From Phytophthora colocasiae (lineage: Eukaryota; Oomycota; Peronosporomycetes; Peronosporales; Peronosporaceae), in contig JAGKQI010000098.1 of the NCBI GenBank assembly GCA_018806915.1, forward strand, positions 2,604,001 to 2,668,000: a stretch of DNA of 64,000 bases, in the 5' to 3' direction. The position numbers were made by a program, and so were the translations under genes. How positions within the stretch are numbered: the first letter of the stretch is position 1; every line of letters begins with the position of its first letter. Below the pieces are notes generated by a model. That model made no database searches and was not told where the DNA came from. It was given only the letters and a program-made list of their open reading frames with translations. Of this stretch, positions 9,854 through 20,810 are shown one piece after another.

Positions 9854-11550
9854 TATGTCAGTGTCACGCTATCCATCCAAAGCAGATAGGTGTATCGGCT
9901 CTCATCCTTAAATGGGTCACTAGCACCACCGAGAGACCCGGCAACGATGACACCTTCAGATGAGGATACTCCTATCGATTCAGATGTAGCTGAAACCGCT
10001 CAGCAGAGACACTAGCACCACCGAGAGACCCGGCAACGACGTCTCCGCCTTCATCACGGTGTTCACCTTGGCGCTGATCCAACATTGTGGCAGAGGCGAA
10101 CGGCTCTGGCAGGTAGTGTCCGTAGTACTCGGGTGAAACGCTCTTGAGGCATCGACTAACGATTGGGGCTTGGTCGCTTCTATAGGCGTAAGACTGACTA
10201 CGCCATTATAGCAAAACGGGCAACTCGCATCACTAGGTACCATGCAACGATTGCCACTCATAAACGACTCTTGATGCAGCTTCATCATGGTTCCCCTCAG
10301 TACTAGTTGTGAAGAACTGCTCCTCTTTGGTATATAGGAATGATCGAGATAGCCGTCACCGCAACCTGGTTGCCATCCCCGACGGGGCAGTCGTGGTTAT
10401 ACCCGATGTCGTCGGAGTGGTTGCAGTATTCGTCATAGTTTGCGACGAGCTCTGGTCACTTTGGCTAGGACGCCCACTACGGCTTTGCATCGCTTCTTGC
10501 ACGATACTAAACTTAACTTTGTGGTGCTCACGGATTAGAAGCTGGAACTCCCGCGAGAACAACGTGTATTGACTTCAGTAGTTGCCGGTAAATAGCAAAG
10601 TAATGTCTTAACTACTCTGCATAGACGATCTCGCCTACCGTAGTGGCAGTCCAGGGAGAAGCGTCCTTGATCTATTGAACAGTATCCTCTACAGCTGCAT
10701 GCTTCAGTCGTTGCGATCTGCTTAACTATGCCTGCTCGAATAGAGTATCCAGTCATGGGTTGGAAAAGCTGGGTACATGCATGCCATCATCACACCTCAG
10801 CGCTGTCCAAACGTTGCTGAAAACATAGTAGTTGCGGTTTTCGTCCAGAAAATTTGCAAAGCAAAGAAATTCGGTTTTCACCAGTGTTCGACACAGGTTT
10901 CGAGGTTTCATCGTCCCCAAGGTTTCAAGGTTCTTGCAGTCCCATCCATCGTGAAATTGGGTTATAGAATGTGAATTGTAGCTCTCGTATTCTATTGAAC
11001 AGCAACGTTCGATCTGGCCACTGAATTCGTTTCCACGTCGGTTTTGATGCGAGGCGGTGGAAATTTGGTCTGTTTATCGTTTTGATTCAGCGCCCGGGGG
11101 TTGCAGCACCAGTGAGCAATACTTCGACATATGCAGGCTTCCCATTTCCTTCAAGAACTCGACTTCTTCCTAGTTCAAGTCTCGGTAGCATCAAGTTGCA
11201 ACGTTTCAAGGTGATTTAAATCGACGAGTTGGTTTTGTCCTGTGATTTTGGTAGTGATGAGTGTGATACGCGTGAGAGTGGTGGTGTCTGCACCAATTTC
11301 CCCTCTAGGACAACACTCCACCATCAAATGTAATACATTTTCTATTTTTATAAATGCTCAACGACTATAGTATTTCGTCCCAGCAATGGTAGTGCCATAG
11401 CTCTGTAATCAGACACGTGCGCACACCCTCGCCCCGTGACTCTTGCTCACTAGCTTCACGTTCAAAACGTGACACAAGCTGTAAGGCTTCGTGTGCCGTC
11501 GACCAAGCAATCGGGTCAGTGTTCGTCAACCGACTTAGGAAAAGTGCTTT
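9854..11550. other. Gene-poor stretch with a 30-bp direct repeat
   Basis: No recognisable gene. A 30-bp sequence beginning CACTAGCACCACCGAGAG occurs at 9918-9947 and again at 10010-10039, so the 92 bp between repeat starts may be a decayed tandem duplication. Short ORFs on both strands (9980-10288 minus, 10356-10562 minus, 10777-10974 plus) have no motif that I recognise. Probably old transposon debris. Confidence 0.3.
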
Positions 11551-13112
11551 TTGGGGTTCCGCAATCCACATGGATTCTGCATGGTATATTTTGCAACGTT
11601 CACGTGGAGTTACTGGAGCTTGGACGGGACCTTTTTAGACGTCTGTCTATCCTTTAACATGCTTGGCATGAGGCGGAAGTACTACCCTGTTATTGCCGTT
11701 GTTCATGGATGCCTCGCTGTGATTCACCTGCTCTATCTGGTTTGGATGATTGGCTGGTCGTTCAAGAAACGAAGACCTGTCGTCGCTGTCTACAATGTTT
11801 CAACTAAACCTGAGTTATCAAAACTTGAGCCAGCAAGCTGGAATTATCAATCGGGCTTACCATACAGCACTCTCAAGAATGGGCGTTTTGGGCGTCGATG
11901 GTCCATATTTCGACTTAGTTTTAATGTTTCGTGAAATTGTGGAGACTGCACTTCAGACCCAGCAAGCCTACCGCATGAGTTTACTCCTGCCACGCGCTGA
12001 GCTGAATAGAGGCTATGTCGTTATGCTCGTTATTAATTGCTGGAGTACTGCTCTCATACACTCTACCTACAAGTTGGATGCAACGAAACGGAGGCTGTTG
12101 GCGGTCATTTGCGACTGCGCGCTCGATCTCGTGACTTCAGTGGGTATCACATCGATATTGCTGGCCACTTACTACCCAGAATTTGATTCGAACATCAGTG
12201 GGTTTCCAGGGTACAAATGGTATGAGGATATTTGGTTTGTGCACGTGCTTAGTGAGTTCAAACTTCTCCTGGTGAGCTCCTGGGGGGATCTACCTCTGCG
12301 AGTGATTTTTGACTTGAGTATGTTAAGCAACATGAACAATATCAAGAAATTACTCAGCATGCGAACCCCACAGAGATGGAAACCCAAGCTCAATCATCAA
12401 GTGATGGCTGTGTTGCCGATGAATCCCAGTTCCTGCGACGTCACAGACCCCCGAACACAGAGTAAATTGGGATTCACATTCTGAAATCACAAAAACCATT
12501 TTCCTCGTATGGGGAACTGCAATTCTGGCTCTTCACCTGTACGCAGACTCAATTTCGGAACTTCCTCAATGCCCGATGCAAGTTAAACCGTGGGCCACCT
12601 CCCTGACATCGTGTTCACTCCTCGTGGTTGACTGCTACAAGTCTGAAATAAACGGTTCCGAAGACGAGATCATTGCAGAATGGAGCAACTTCGACCCAAC
12701 AACTACAAATCGAGTGGTGATACGCCACTGTCCCAAACTCGAGATGCCGAGATTTCTAACCGCAAGTTGGGAGGGAGATGCAGCTCCGACACAGCTTCAT
12801 CACCCAAATATAATATCACTTTTACTGGTACGTGTGAATTTAACGAATGGTGAACTTCCGCCTGGCCTCCGAGGGGGTAATTTCCCGCAGCTATTGACGG
12901 ATTTCGAATTTTGCACTACAAACTTACGCACATTACCCGATGATTTTGACTTGAAATGGCCGCAATCCACCTCCATATACCTCGAGAACTGTCAATTCAC
13001 CGAAATTCCAGCTTCACTGGCGTGTGAATATAACGAATGGGGATCTTCCGCTTCACCATGTCCACAAGTTGTGTACTCCGCCAACATGTTTGCTAGAATT
13101 ACTACACACTAA
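11551..13112 (+). pseudogene. Frameshifted multi-pass membrane protein with LRR tail
   Basis: Three reading frames together give one protein-like sequence. Frame 1 (11551 to about 11780) has a hydrophobic segment around LAVIHLLYLVWMIGW. Frame 2 (about 11780-12480) has a conserved-looking block (GVDGPYFDLVLMFREIVE) and more membrane segments. Frame 3 (from about 12483 to 13112) begins with another membrane segment (IFLVWGTAILALHLY) and ends in leucine-rich repeats (LRTLPDDFDLKWPQ, FTEIPASLA). This order, membrane domain then LRRs, recalls a family expanded in Phytophthora. Two frame breaks and no clear start suggest a pseudogene, although a sequencing indel could explain one break. Family recognition is from memory. 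Confidence 0.5.
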
Positions 13113-13139
13113 CTTACTGTTAGTGCTGTTAGCAAACGT

Positions 13140-13440
13140 GTTACCCTGTTTGTTGTGGACTTCCTATATAACTACAGTACTATAGTAGTATTGTCCTGCG
13201 CAGCCGATGCGTCGCTGTCTTCAGTAGCTTCGTCTTCCAAGTCTTCAATCACGCTTCTCATGTAGTCCGTAGAGTCTCCAAACACGTTCTGCAGCAGCAG
13301 AAGAGGTAGGAACCGTAAAGAGTCTCGTTGCAATTGGAGCCAAGAGCGGGAATTCAGTCACACATTCAACATTCAACAGAACTGTGGGCTCAGGATCAGT
13401 AAGCGACGGGTGAGCGTCTAACTCCACCAACATGTTAGTA
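13140..13440 (-). pseudogene. hAT transposase C-terminal fragment
   Basis: The minus-strand frame at 13245-13433 contains FPLLAPIATRLFTVPTSSAA followed by AERVW, which matches the hAT C-terminal dimerisation motif (P-T-S-S-A-A-x-E-R-x-W/F). It breaks at a stop after LHEKRD. No TIRs are visible nearby. It is unlike the hAT element at 61.5-63.6 kb and is probably a separate, older insertion. Confidence 0.6.
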
Positions 13441-13594
13441 AAATTTACTACACACTAACTAACTGTTTATAAACAGGGTCGCCAACTCTACAGTTAGCGT
13501 TAGTGCGAACACTATCCACAACCCATCCCAATCTTTGACTTCAAGTCGTTTTACCGTGTCGCTCTTTGGCATACTTGGTGTGTGTGACTGAGAG

Positions 13595-13669
13595 TTTTCA
13601 ACCAATGATGAGACGTCGTTGAGCTGTATGTTTACCTCAACGACGTTGCGTCTCATCATTGGTTGAAAA
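13595..13669. repeat. Long imperfect hairpin 60 bp upstream of the CRN gene
   Basis: The left arm (13595-13623) and right arm (13636-13669) are inverted copies: a 20-bp block starting TTTTCAACCAATGATG and a 9-bp block GTCGTTGAG pair fully, with a 5-nt bulge (GCAAC on the reverse complement) and a 12-nt loop. It lies in the presumed promoter or 5' UTR of the CRN gene. Confidence 0.85.
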
Positions 13670-13728
13670 TCTAAGACACATGTCCGCTGAAGTGCTCCTC
13701 ATTCCAGAATCTGCCGGATCGAGGAAAG

Positions 13729-15655
13729 ATGGTGAAGCTTTTCTGTGAGATCGTTGGTGCGGCGGGCAGCGCGTTCCCCGTAGTCATCGGTGAGAGTGAT
13801 TCAGTGGGGGACCTGAAGGTGACGATCAAGGCATCGAAGAAGAACGACTTGAAGGATATCGACGCAGACAAGTTGCAGCTTTTCCTGGCGAAGACGGAGG
13901 ACGGCGCGTGGCTGACGGAGGCAGACGTGAAGAACGGTGTGAGTGACACCACTGGGCTGACGCCGTTGGACGTTGCGGGAGCGCCACTCAACTTGGTTGA
14001 CTTATCGGAGGAAGACGTGCGGTTCCGACTCACGAAGGACGATGTTAAAGCTAAAAAGACCCCTGTTCACGTGCTGGTGGTGGTTCCGAAGCAAACCAGT
14101 ACAGGAAAACGCACTCGTGGACAAGATTGGTTCGTTGACGACAGAATTGTGAAGAAGACTAAAGTGGATGGAGGCGAAATCCCGTATTTCACTATGGACC
14201 AGTTCCCGCTAATGGCACATCCGGTGAACCGATACAGAAAGATTATGGAGAGGGACGCGTACCGTGTGATCTATGAACAATTAATGGGCAGGGTGAAGGA
14301 GTCTTTTGAAACCCAATCCCCGGCCAATTTGGTTGTGACGGGAAATCCCGGCACGGGGAAGAGTTGGTTCTACCTCTACTGCATCTTTCAGCTAATATTG
14401 GGGGACAAAGAGGAAGTGAAGAAGCTCCCTGCTTTTGATTTGGTGCTGAATTTCGACGATGATTACCAATTGTACGACGCCAAAAACAAGGAGTTCATTG
14501 AATTGAACGCAGGTGGAGTTCATTGAATTGAACGCAGGTGAAGTTCATGTGCTGCGTCGCCAAGACCGTGTGCTTCGGCTCGTCGAGGCGAAATCGACGC
14601 ACCTTGTTGGTTGGAAAGGAGTCTCCATTCTATTTGCTTCCCCCGGACTGGGTGGAATGAACGACTACTTAAAAGTTGACTCTCGCAGGTATATTATGCC
14701 AGTGTGGACTTTCGACGAGCTGCAAGACTACAACTCCCTCCTTGATGACAACCTTAAACTCGCAGATGATGCTTTGATCGAGAGATCCGACAAGTTTGGT
14801 GGTATTGCCAGATCGGTCTTCGCTCTTTCGGAAAAGAGTGAGGAAGCACAACTGGAAACAGCAATTAAGTCGTTTGATGCGTCGAAGATCTTGTCATATG
14901 TCAAACTTGATCAGGCTGTGAGAGGCAGTATGTATAGCCACCGTGTTATCGCGATGATGCCAAGCACAGACGACTACGTTGACAAGTACTATTTTGATTT
15001 TTTGTCCGAATACATTGCTGAGAAAGTCATTTTCAGGATGTCTGACGATAGTGTCCAAGCGATGTCGCATTTTGCGATAGCACAAGCAGCTGACGACTCG
15101 GGATTCACAAGTGTGCTAGTGGGCAAAGTATACGAGTTGCTGTGTCACAGATGGTTTTCTGTTATACTGCCCATGCAGTCCGAGCCGTTCGTGCTAAACC
15201 TGCGTCCGCTGTCTTCAGCACCATTACGCACACTCACAATCAAGAAGATAAAAACAGAACGGTTTTCCGCTGTGAAAGATATCGCGAAGCTCCAACAGAA
15301 CACCTACTATCGTCCGACGGCAAAAAACTTTGGTGCTCTGGATGCATTCATCGTGGTCGAGAACGAGTGTTTTGGTTTGCAGATGACCATCAACCTGGAT
15401 CATGGAATCAATCATGCGGCACTGAAAAAGGTTTTAGAGGAGCTCAAAAAGTACCACAAGATTGCACAAGATCATTTCCACTTCGTGTTCCTGGTTCCAA
15501 GCAACTTGGCAGGTTCTTTCACGGAACAATCTCTCCGAACTACGAAGAATAAAGTGCACCAGAAACCAGGGGAATTAGCTAACGTCAACCAGTACGTTGC
15601 TGCATTCGACGTTATCAAGGCAAATCTAGCCACTTCCAACAAAACTGAGTCGTGA
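13729..15655 (+). pseudogene. CRN (crinkler) family effector gene, frame broken by 25-bp duplication
   Basis: The N-terminal part (13729-14526) has the CRN features in order: a ubiquitin-like leader, LQLFLAK at residues 49-55, a DWL-type region, and HVLVVVP at 114-120. A P-loop GNPGTGKS follows at about 205-212, as in CRNs whose C-terminal half is a P-loop NTPase. The second frame (14513-15655) continues the NTPase region and ends in a region resembling the restriction-endonuclease-fold tail of CRNs (NFGALDAF...FGLQMT). The frames are separated by an exact 25-bp tandem duplication (14490-14514 and 14515-14539), which shifts the frame by one. No other disabling change is visible. Known CRNs are host-directed proteins of oomycetes, many nuclear-targeted. 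A CTCATTCC initiator-like word lies at about 13694. An assembly error at the duplication is the main alternative. Confidence 0.85.
14490..14539. repeat. 25-bp exact tandem duplication inside the CRN gene
   Basis: GGAGTTCATTGAATTG plus nine further bases is present twice back to back. Since 25 is not a multiple of three, the second copy moves translation into a stop at 14526. Confidence 0.95.
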
Positions 15656-15880
15656 TGTGCCGATGGCAAAGGTGGCAGTGATGGTACTTTCGCTTGATAT
15701 GCAGCTCCATCTTTGATGGGATTTAAGGAGGTTTTAACAAGAAAAGAATTAAGCACAAAACCACTTGAACGGCGCTCAGCACGACGCCCGAGTCAACACG
15801 AACATGTCGTTTGGCTAAAATGCCATCGAGAACCCAAAACGAGCCATTCACCAAGTTCACATTGTGGCTGGGCCGATTTA
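15656..15880. other. Intergenic, nothing recognised
   Basis: Downstream of the CRN gene. No motif, repeat or open frame that I can support. Confidence 0.4.
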
Positions 15881-15894
15881 GTCTGCAGCTCGAG

Positions 15895-16240
15895 CTTCAT
15901 CGTCTGCAACGCACGTAGCCGACGACCTTCTCTTGGGCGTTGGACGCCAATGGCAGCGCAAAGAGCAGCACCAATAAGACCCCTATAGCTCCCTTTCGGT
16001 GCAATATGACACGGTCCGAGCTGAACCGGTAGAAGACGAGGGTGAAGGCCAGCGACGTGAGTGCCCGAAGGACATAACGGAGAAATATGTGCCTGCTGAG
16101 CGGCGTGTGAATCTGGCGGAAACGAGGAAACGGCGAGAAGAGCAGCACGATGGTCGTGACGGTGGCCGTGGCGTTGACGATGTCAAGTGAGAGCATCGTG
16201 GGTCGAGACGGGGATCACCCGAACGAGGTGATCGAGAGAC
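15895..16240 (-). pseudogene. Probable decayed SWEET (MtN3/saliva) sugar transporter fragment
   Basis: Two overlapping minus-strand frames share one apparent protein. The first reads ATVTTIVLLFSPFPRFRQIH, then the neighbouring frame reads RRSAGTYFSVMSFG, and the first frame resumes with SLAFTLVFYRF and a hydrophobic GAIGVLLVLLFALP. A membrane segment ending in SP-x-P, followed by a basic stretch with R-S-x-G-x-x-S-x-M, is a SWEET-type signature. At least two frame breaks and lack of the rest of the protein indicate a remnant. The assignment rests on motif memory only. Confidence 0.35.
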
Positions 16241-16826
16241 AGTAACAACCACCGAAGCGACGGGCTGAAGAAGTAAGAGCCATTCGTTTCACTGCACGCT
16301 CATCCCTGCTATCGACACTTTCTCGTTTACATTGCTGGTCGAAGCGATACGTTCGCGGGGCTTTACATACCTTAGCGCGAGTCGCACCGCTCGATTCTTG
16401 TAGCTGGAGCTTCCCGCTGGAGCCCACATCAGTGGAGCGTGGTATCTCGCATCCTCAACAGCTTAACTTCAGGTTGGCTCGGGCAAACTTTGGCGCGTGA
16501 GTGACGTTGGCTTGGGGGCGTTCTCGAGGCACCAGGTTCCGAGTCATCTGCACAAACTTGCTAAAGGTAGGTGAAGCTCCGGTGATCGCTTGAATTGGCC
16601 CACAAAGGCATTCCACGAAAATGTTAGGTCATTCGGATGACGTGTTTTCACAACACCACGCTTCTTGTAAAAGCGCCATCGACAGAACAGATCTATGAAG
16701 AACAGCTCTTGATCAAAATCGAATCGCCGACGCATATCAAGCTTCAGCGCGGGTAAGAACGCACTAGTGTCAAACTGAGGAACACAAAACAGCTTCGCGT
16801 CAACGCCGTCCACCTTCCAACCAACA
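16241..16826. other. Gene-poor stretch, unrecognised minus-strand ORF
   Basis: A minus-strand frame from about 16826 to 16544 (with WRFYKKRGVVKTRHPND) is open for about 94 codons up to the pogo-like element that interrupts it. I do not recognise it. Nothing else is visible. Confidence 0.25.
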
Positions 16827-17468
16827 TACCGACTTCCTCTGTTTATACCGGTCACCTGCATATAACGGTCAGCCAATCACAATCAAGAAAGAGAATAGTG
16901 AATTTCCCCTGCTTATAACGGTCGTACAAAACCGAATCACAACGGTACCGCTTTTTTTACACTGACCAGTCATTTCAAGTTGATAATGCGCGGCAAACTA
17001 CGAGCGTCATTCACGGCAGGAGACAAACTTGCCGTGATAAATGCGGTGGGGAAGACATGAAGAACCCAATACTGCTGTTGTGGGATGACTTCTCCAGATT
17101 GCGTGCGTGTTGGATCGTGAATCTGAGCGAACAACTCCGAGCTCATGCCCATAAGTTTTGTTTTCACCAGATCGAGCTACTATGGCAAGATGGATACGAG
17201 AGGCTTGGGTCGATCGAGGTTATAGCGAAAGGGTACAAGAAATGCTTTGGTGAGTTGGTTAGTGAGAGCGACACGGTAGCAGCTGATCTTATTGACCTCC
17301 TTCGAGTCCTTGAGCGCCAGTGTGTGCTGTATGGATCGGAGACGATATGGATACATAACAATTTATTTTAATTTTATGTTTAATTCTGTAGCCATCTGTA
17401 CATACATGTTCATGGTGGTACGGTGTACCATGTACACGGGTGACCGTTATAAACAGAGGAAGTCGGTA
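16827..17468 (+). mobile_element. Pogo/Tc1-like non-autonomous element C (642 bp)
   Basis: Near-identical copy of element B with the same termini (TACCGACTTCC and GGAAGTCGGTA). Visible differences are a CATGTAAC/CATATAAC change near the left end and loss of about 10 bp in a T-rich run near the right end. It carries the same remnant coding pieces as B. Its right end lies only 101 bp upstream of the sirtuin ATG, so it forms part of that gene's promoter region. Confidence 0.85.
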
Positions 17469-17569
17469 ACCACCGCACACCGTACCGTACCGTACCCTTA
17501 GGGTATCACCAACCCCCGTTTAAGTGCGACGGTGACGGCGTCGTGACGCTAGGGTATTTCGCAAAAGAG

Positions 17570-18596
17570 ATGCAGGCTCGAACAGCTAACAACGCTGTAG
17601 TTCGCGCGTCTGCAAGTGATGCTACTCAGCTTCGCAGGTTTCTGGATGCTGGTAGGGGCAAGACGGTGGTGCTGACGGGGGCAGGCATCTCGACGGACTC
17701 AGGTATCCCAGACTACCGAGGCCCCAATGGCGTGTACAACCGCAACAAGGACTTTCGTCCCATCCAATTCCAGGAGGTTGGTTCAACTGCCTTCTCATAA
17801 TATAATTATGCTTATAGCTTATTGTTATACAGTTCATTGGAGCGCACACGTATCGTCAACGATATTGGGCACGCAGTTTTCTCGGCTGGCCCAAGATCCT
17901 TAACACACAGCCCAATGGCTCTCATCATGCGTTGACAGCGCTGCAACAGACTGGCGCAGTCTCCAGTATCCTCACGCAAAATGTGGATCGCCTGCACACC
18001 AAGAGCGGTTCACACAGCGTCGTGGAGATGCACGGATCGCTGCATGAAGTGGAATGCCAAGGCTGCGGCCACGTGACACCACGTCAGAGTTACCAGGAAG
18101 CACTGGCGGAACTGAATCCACAGGTCGTCAAGTGGTCAGTTGAACATCCTGATAAAGAGGCGGGGGATGTGGCATCTAGCGATAAAGTGAACCCTGACGG
18201 TGATGTCGACATCTCGTGGGACTATGATAATTTCGTCTACCCCGCATGCGGCAAGTGTGGTGGCATTATGAAGCCCAGGTACGTGTGGAGTTTGATCTGA
18301 TGAGGTAGGCAGTTTTACTTATTTGCTGTTACTACGTCAGAGTCGTGTTTTTCGGTGAAAACATGCCAGCAGCGACGCGAACAGCAGCACTGGAACGTGT
18401 GGGTAATGCCAATGCTTTACTTGTCGTAGGCTCATCACTGAAGGTTTTCTCAGCCATGCGACTCATTAACCACGCTCATACTCTCAAGATTCCGATCGCC
18501 ATCCTGAACTTGGGACCGACACGTGGAGATGATTTGTGTAGCTTACGAATCGATAAGTCTAGCACCAGTGTACTCACCGAGGTGGTGGAGCTGTAG
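17570..18596 (+). CDS. SIRT4-type sirtuin (NAD-dependent deacylase)
   Basis: Proposed exons are 17570-17776, 17833-18278 and 18341-18596, joined by 56- and 62-bp GT-AG introns in phase 0 and phase 2, for about 302 residues. Sirtuins use NAD+ to remove acyl groups from lysine, or transfer ADP-ribose; SIRT4-like members are usually mitochondrial. The NAD-binding GAGIS and GIPDYRG motifs lie near the N-terminus, TQNVD and the catalytic HG follow, and two CxxC pairs (CQGC, CGKC) form the zinc site, ending with VVFFGE and GSSL. The join RPIQFQE|FIG and the following [13 protein letters not shown] are typical of the SIRT4 class. The ATG at 17570 is the first in frame; [14 protein letters not shown] could be a short mitochondrial presequence. 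A transposon copy ends 101 bp upstream. Confidence 0.9.
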
Positions 18597-18821
18597 TGAT
18601 AGAAAAAAACCCAGCACAAGCAGTTTAGAGCGGCTGCATACATGATAAAAACAACACTTGAATGACGGCAGCAGAAGTGTACCAAATCAAATTTGTGGAG
18701 GATGCAATATCTAGATCAACTCTGTCGTCGAATACCTTACACACGCAAAAACGCAGCAATCTCTTCACAAGGGAACCAGCAACAACAGCTCCGTGAGTCG
18801 TCAACACCTGCTGACTGCCAC

Positions 18822-20513
18822 TTAGCTCCAAACAGTACGCGTCGGTAGCACAGAAGAGGAACCTCCAACGGGTAGGTGCGGCTTCGCAGCGTTTCCAGAG
18901 TTCACCGAGTTGAGGGACGCCACTCGCTGCGTTAGCCAGCTAGGTCCCTGGGACTTCGCTGGCTCTTCCTTCCCCACCTCCGGAGTCGGAGCAACTTCAA
19001 CCTCTGCCTTTTCCGGTTCCGAAGCAGGTGTAGGCTCAGCAGGTGCAGGTTCAACAGGGGTCTCTGGCTCGACAGTCTTTGGCTCCGGCTTTGGCGACTT
19101 CTTTTCGCTGTTGGCTGCGTCTGCGTCAGCCGCAGCCTTTGCGGCTGTGTCGACGCGGAAAGTGATCGAATTAGAGTGGTCTAAAGGACGGCGTTCCATG
19201 ACGGACTGGCTGGCATTCGCTAGCACAGGGACTGCTGCAGCCGCCTCACGAAGCTGGGCATCCGAGAACTGGCGCAGATTCACAGTGGACTCCTTCACAC
19301 CTAGAAGCGGCCCGTTGTACTCGGGCATTGTCTTCTGGATCGTGCGGCCTAGCGCGTGGATGCACTGCGCCACCTGTCCAAGGTTCTTCTGATTGTACAG
19401 GTCAACCGTCTCGAACAGATCGAACTCGGCCACCCCAATGCCGCGGCATGCGCGCACGAAAGCACTCACATTTTCCATCTGCTTGAACGGCATCGATGAT
19501 GTCTGGATGCGTGGAATCAGACCAGGCTTGATCGTGTTCATCAACGTGCACAGCATTACGCCGTCCTTCAAGCTGTCGCCGAAATTGGCCAAGAACTTCT
19601 CGCCTAGAACGGCCTCGATCCACTCTTGAGCCTCTTCCTCAGCAGTAGGTCCAGAGTTGGCAGCTGCGCTGTTCAAGCCCGGGATCGACGACACCACTTT
19701 CTTGTCATCTAGCGAGGCCTTGTCCACATCGTCTGAAAGATCCGCTACCGTCGCATCCACTTCCTCCTTCGTCGGTACATGCTTAGTAGGCGACACCTCT
19801 CCCTCCGGCTGCGAGTCAAACGTCGTGAGCTTGTCCGCGCTGCGGAAGCGAGAGAGCTGCTCAATCTTCTCGGCGGACGGAGGAGGAGGCGGAGGTGGGG
19901 CACGGTACGCGCTCTGAGCGGCGTCAGCACCGAGCATAACTCGGTTCGAATGCGACGTATTCTGTCGCTTCATGGTGCGGAAACTGCCGAGCGTCTGTTG
20001 CGCCGGAATGTTCTTTCCACCTGCTAGTTGGTCGGACGTGAAACTGCGTTGGTTCTTGCTGCTCTCCTTGACGCCGAGCGTGGGCCCCTGGAAGTCCGGA
20101 TAGTTGCGCTGCACGGCGCGACCCAGCGCGAAGATGCAGCGCACGACGTTGCCCAAATCCTTGAGCTCGAAAAGGTCCACCGTCTCGAACAGGTCGAACT
20201 CGTTGACGCCCATGACGCGGCAGGCCTTGAGGAAAGCCGACACGTTCTCCATGAGCTTGAAGGGCATCTTGGATTTCGTCTCCACGCGTTTCACGACGCC
20301 CGGATGAATCTTGTTCGCTGTGGTACACAGGATGACGCCGTCGCGCAGTCCCTCACCGAAGTCGTCGCCGATCTGCAGCTCGGAAATGGTCTCAAGCCAC
20401 GCACGCGCCTCGTTCTCCATGTCGTAGTCGTACCGCTCGGCTGCCTTGCGCGCCAGCTCAGCATCCAGACCGTAGCCGCCTCCTCGAGCCTGTACGGGAG
20501 CGCGGGAGGCCAT
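18822..20513 (-). CDS. Calponin-like protein with two CH domains
   Basis: An intronless 563-residue protein. CH domain 1 (about 34-137) and CH domain 2 (about 292-398) are both of the single-CH calponin/transgelin type (DGVILCTTANKIHPG, DGVMLCTLMNTIKPG, FDLFETVDL in each). Each is followed by a short segment resembling a calponin repeat (FTSDQLAGGKNIP, FSDAQLREAA). A polyproline run lies at about 206-212, and the tail is rich in proline, glutamate and alanine. The role is inferred to be actin binding or bundling in the cytoplasm. The two halves are clearly duplicated. It is transcribed toward the sirtuin gene, with 225 bp between stops. Confidence 0.85.
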   Translation of the reverse strand: MASRAPVQARGGGYGLDAELARKAAERYDYDMENEARAWLETISELQIGDDFGEGLRDGVILCTTANKIHPGVVKRVETKSKMPFKLMENVSAFLKACRVMGVNEFDLFETVDLFELKDLGNVVRCIFALGRAVQRNYPDFQGPTLGVKESSKNQRSFTSDQLAGGKNIPAQQTLGSFRTMKRQNTSHSNRVMLGADAAQSAYRAPPPPPPPSAEKIEQLSRFRSADKLTTFDSQPEGEVSPTKHVPTKEEVDATVADLSDDVDKASLDDKKVVSSIPGLNSAAANSGPTAEEEAQEWIEAVLGEKFLANFGDSLKDGVMLCTLMNTIKPGLIPRIQTSSMPFKQMENVSAFVRACRGIGVAEFDLFETVDLYNQKNLGQVAQCIHALGRTIQKTMPEYNGPLLGVKESTVNLRQFSDAQLREAAAAVPVLANASQSVMERRPLDHSNSITFRVDTAAKAAADADAANSEKKSPKPEPKTVEPETPVEPAPAEPTPASEPEKAEVEVAPTPEVGKEEPAKSQGPSWLTQRVASLNSVNSGNAAKPHLPVGGSSSVLPTRTVWS

Positions 20514-20810
20514 GATAAGCTCTGGAGGGATTTTCTCTTGGCCGACGTCGGAGCACTTTTGCGCTGCTGAAGCAATTGGAAAGTGAGAGAGTCGTCAGGT
20601 CGGAATAGAGTCGGTATAAGCATTAGGATACACGAAAGAGTTAACTCTTTCATTGTTTCCTCTACCGACGACACCAGCTGTAATCACAGTGCACCAGTAT
20701 CCTCACTAGCGTATGGTGGTAAACATGGACGCGAATCATCTTGCTTCAACAACGTGTCGTTCCCTGTACGTGTAGCAATAAACTTCATATATAACGTTAA
20801 CGACATCAGC

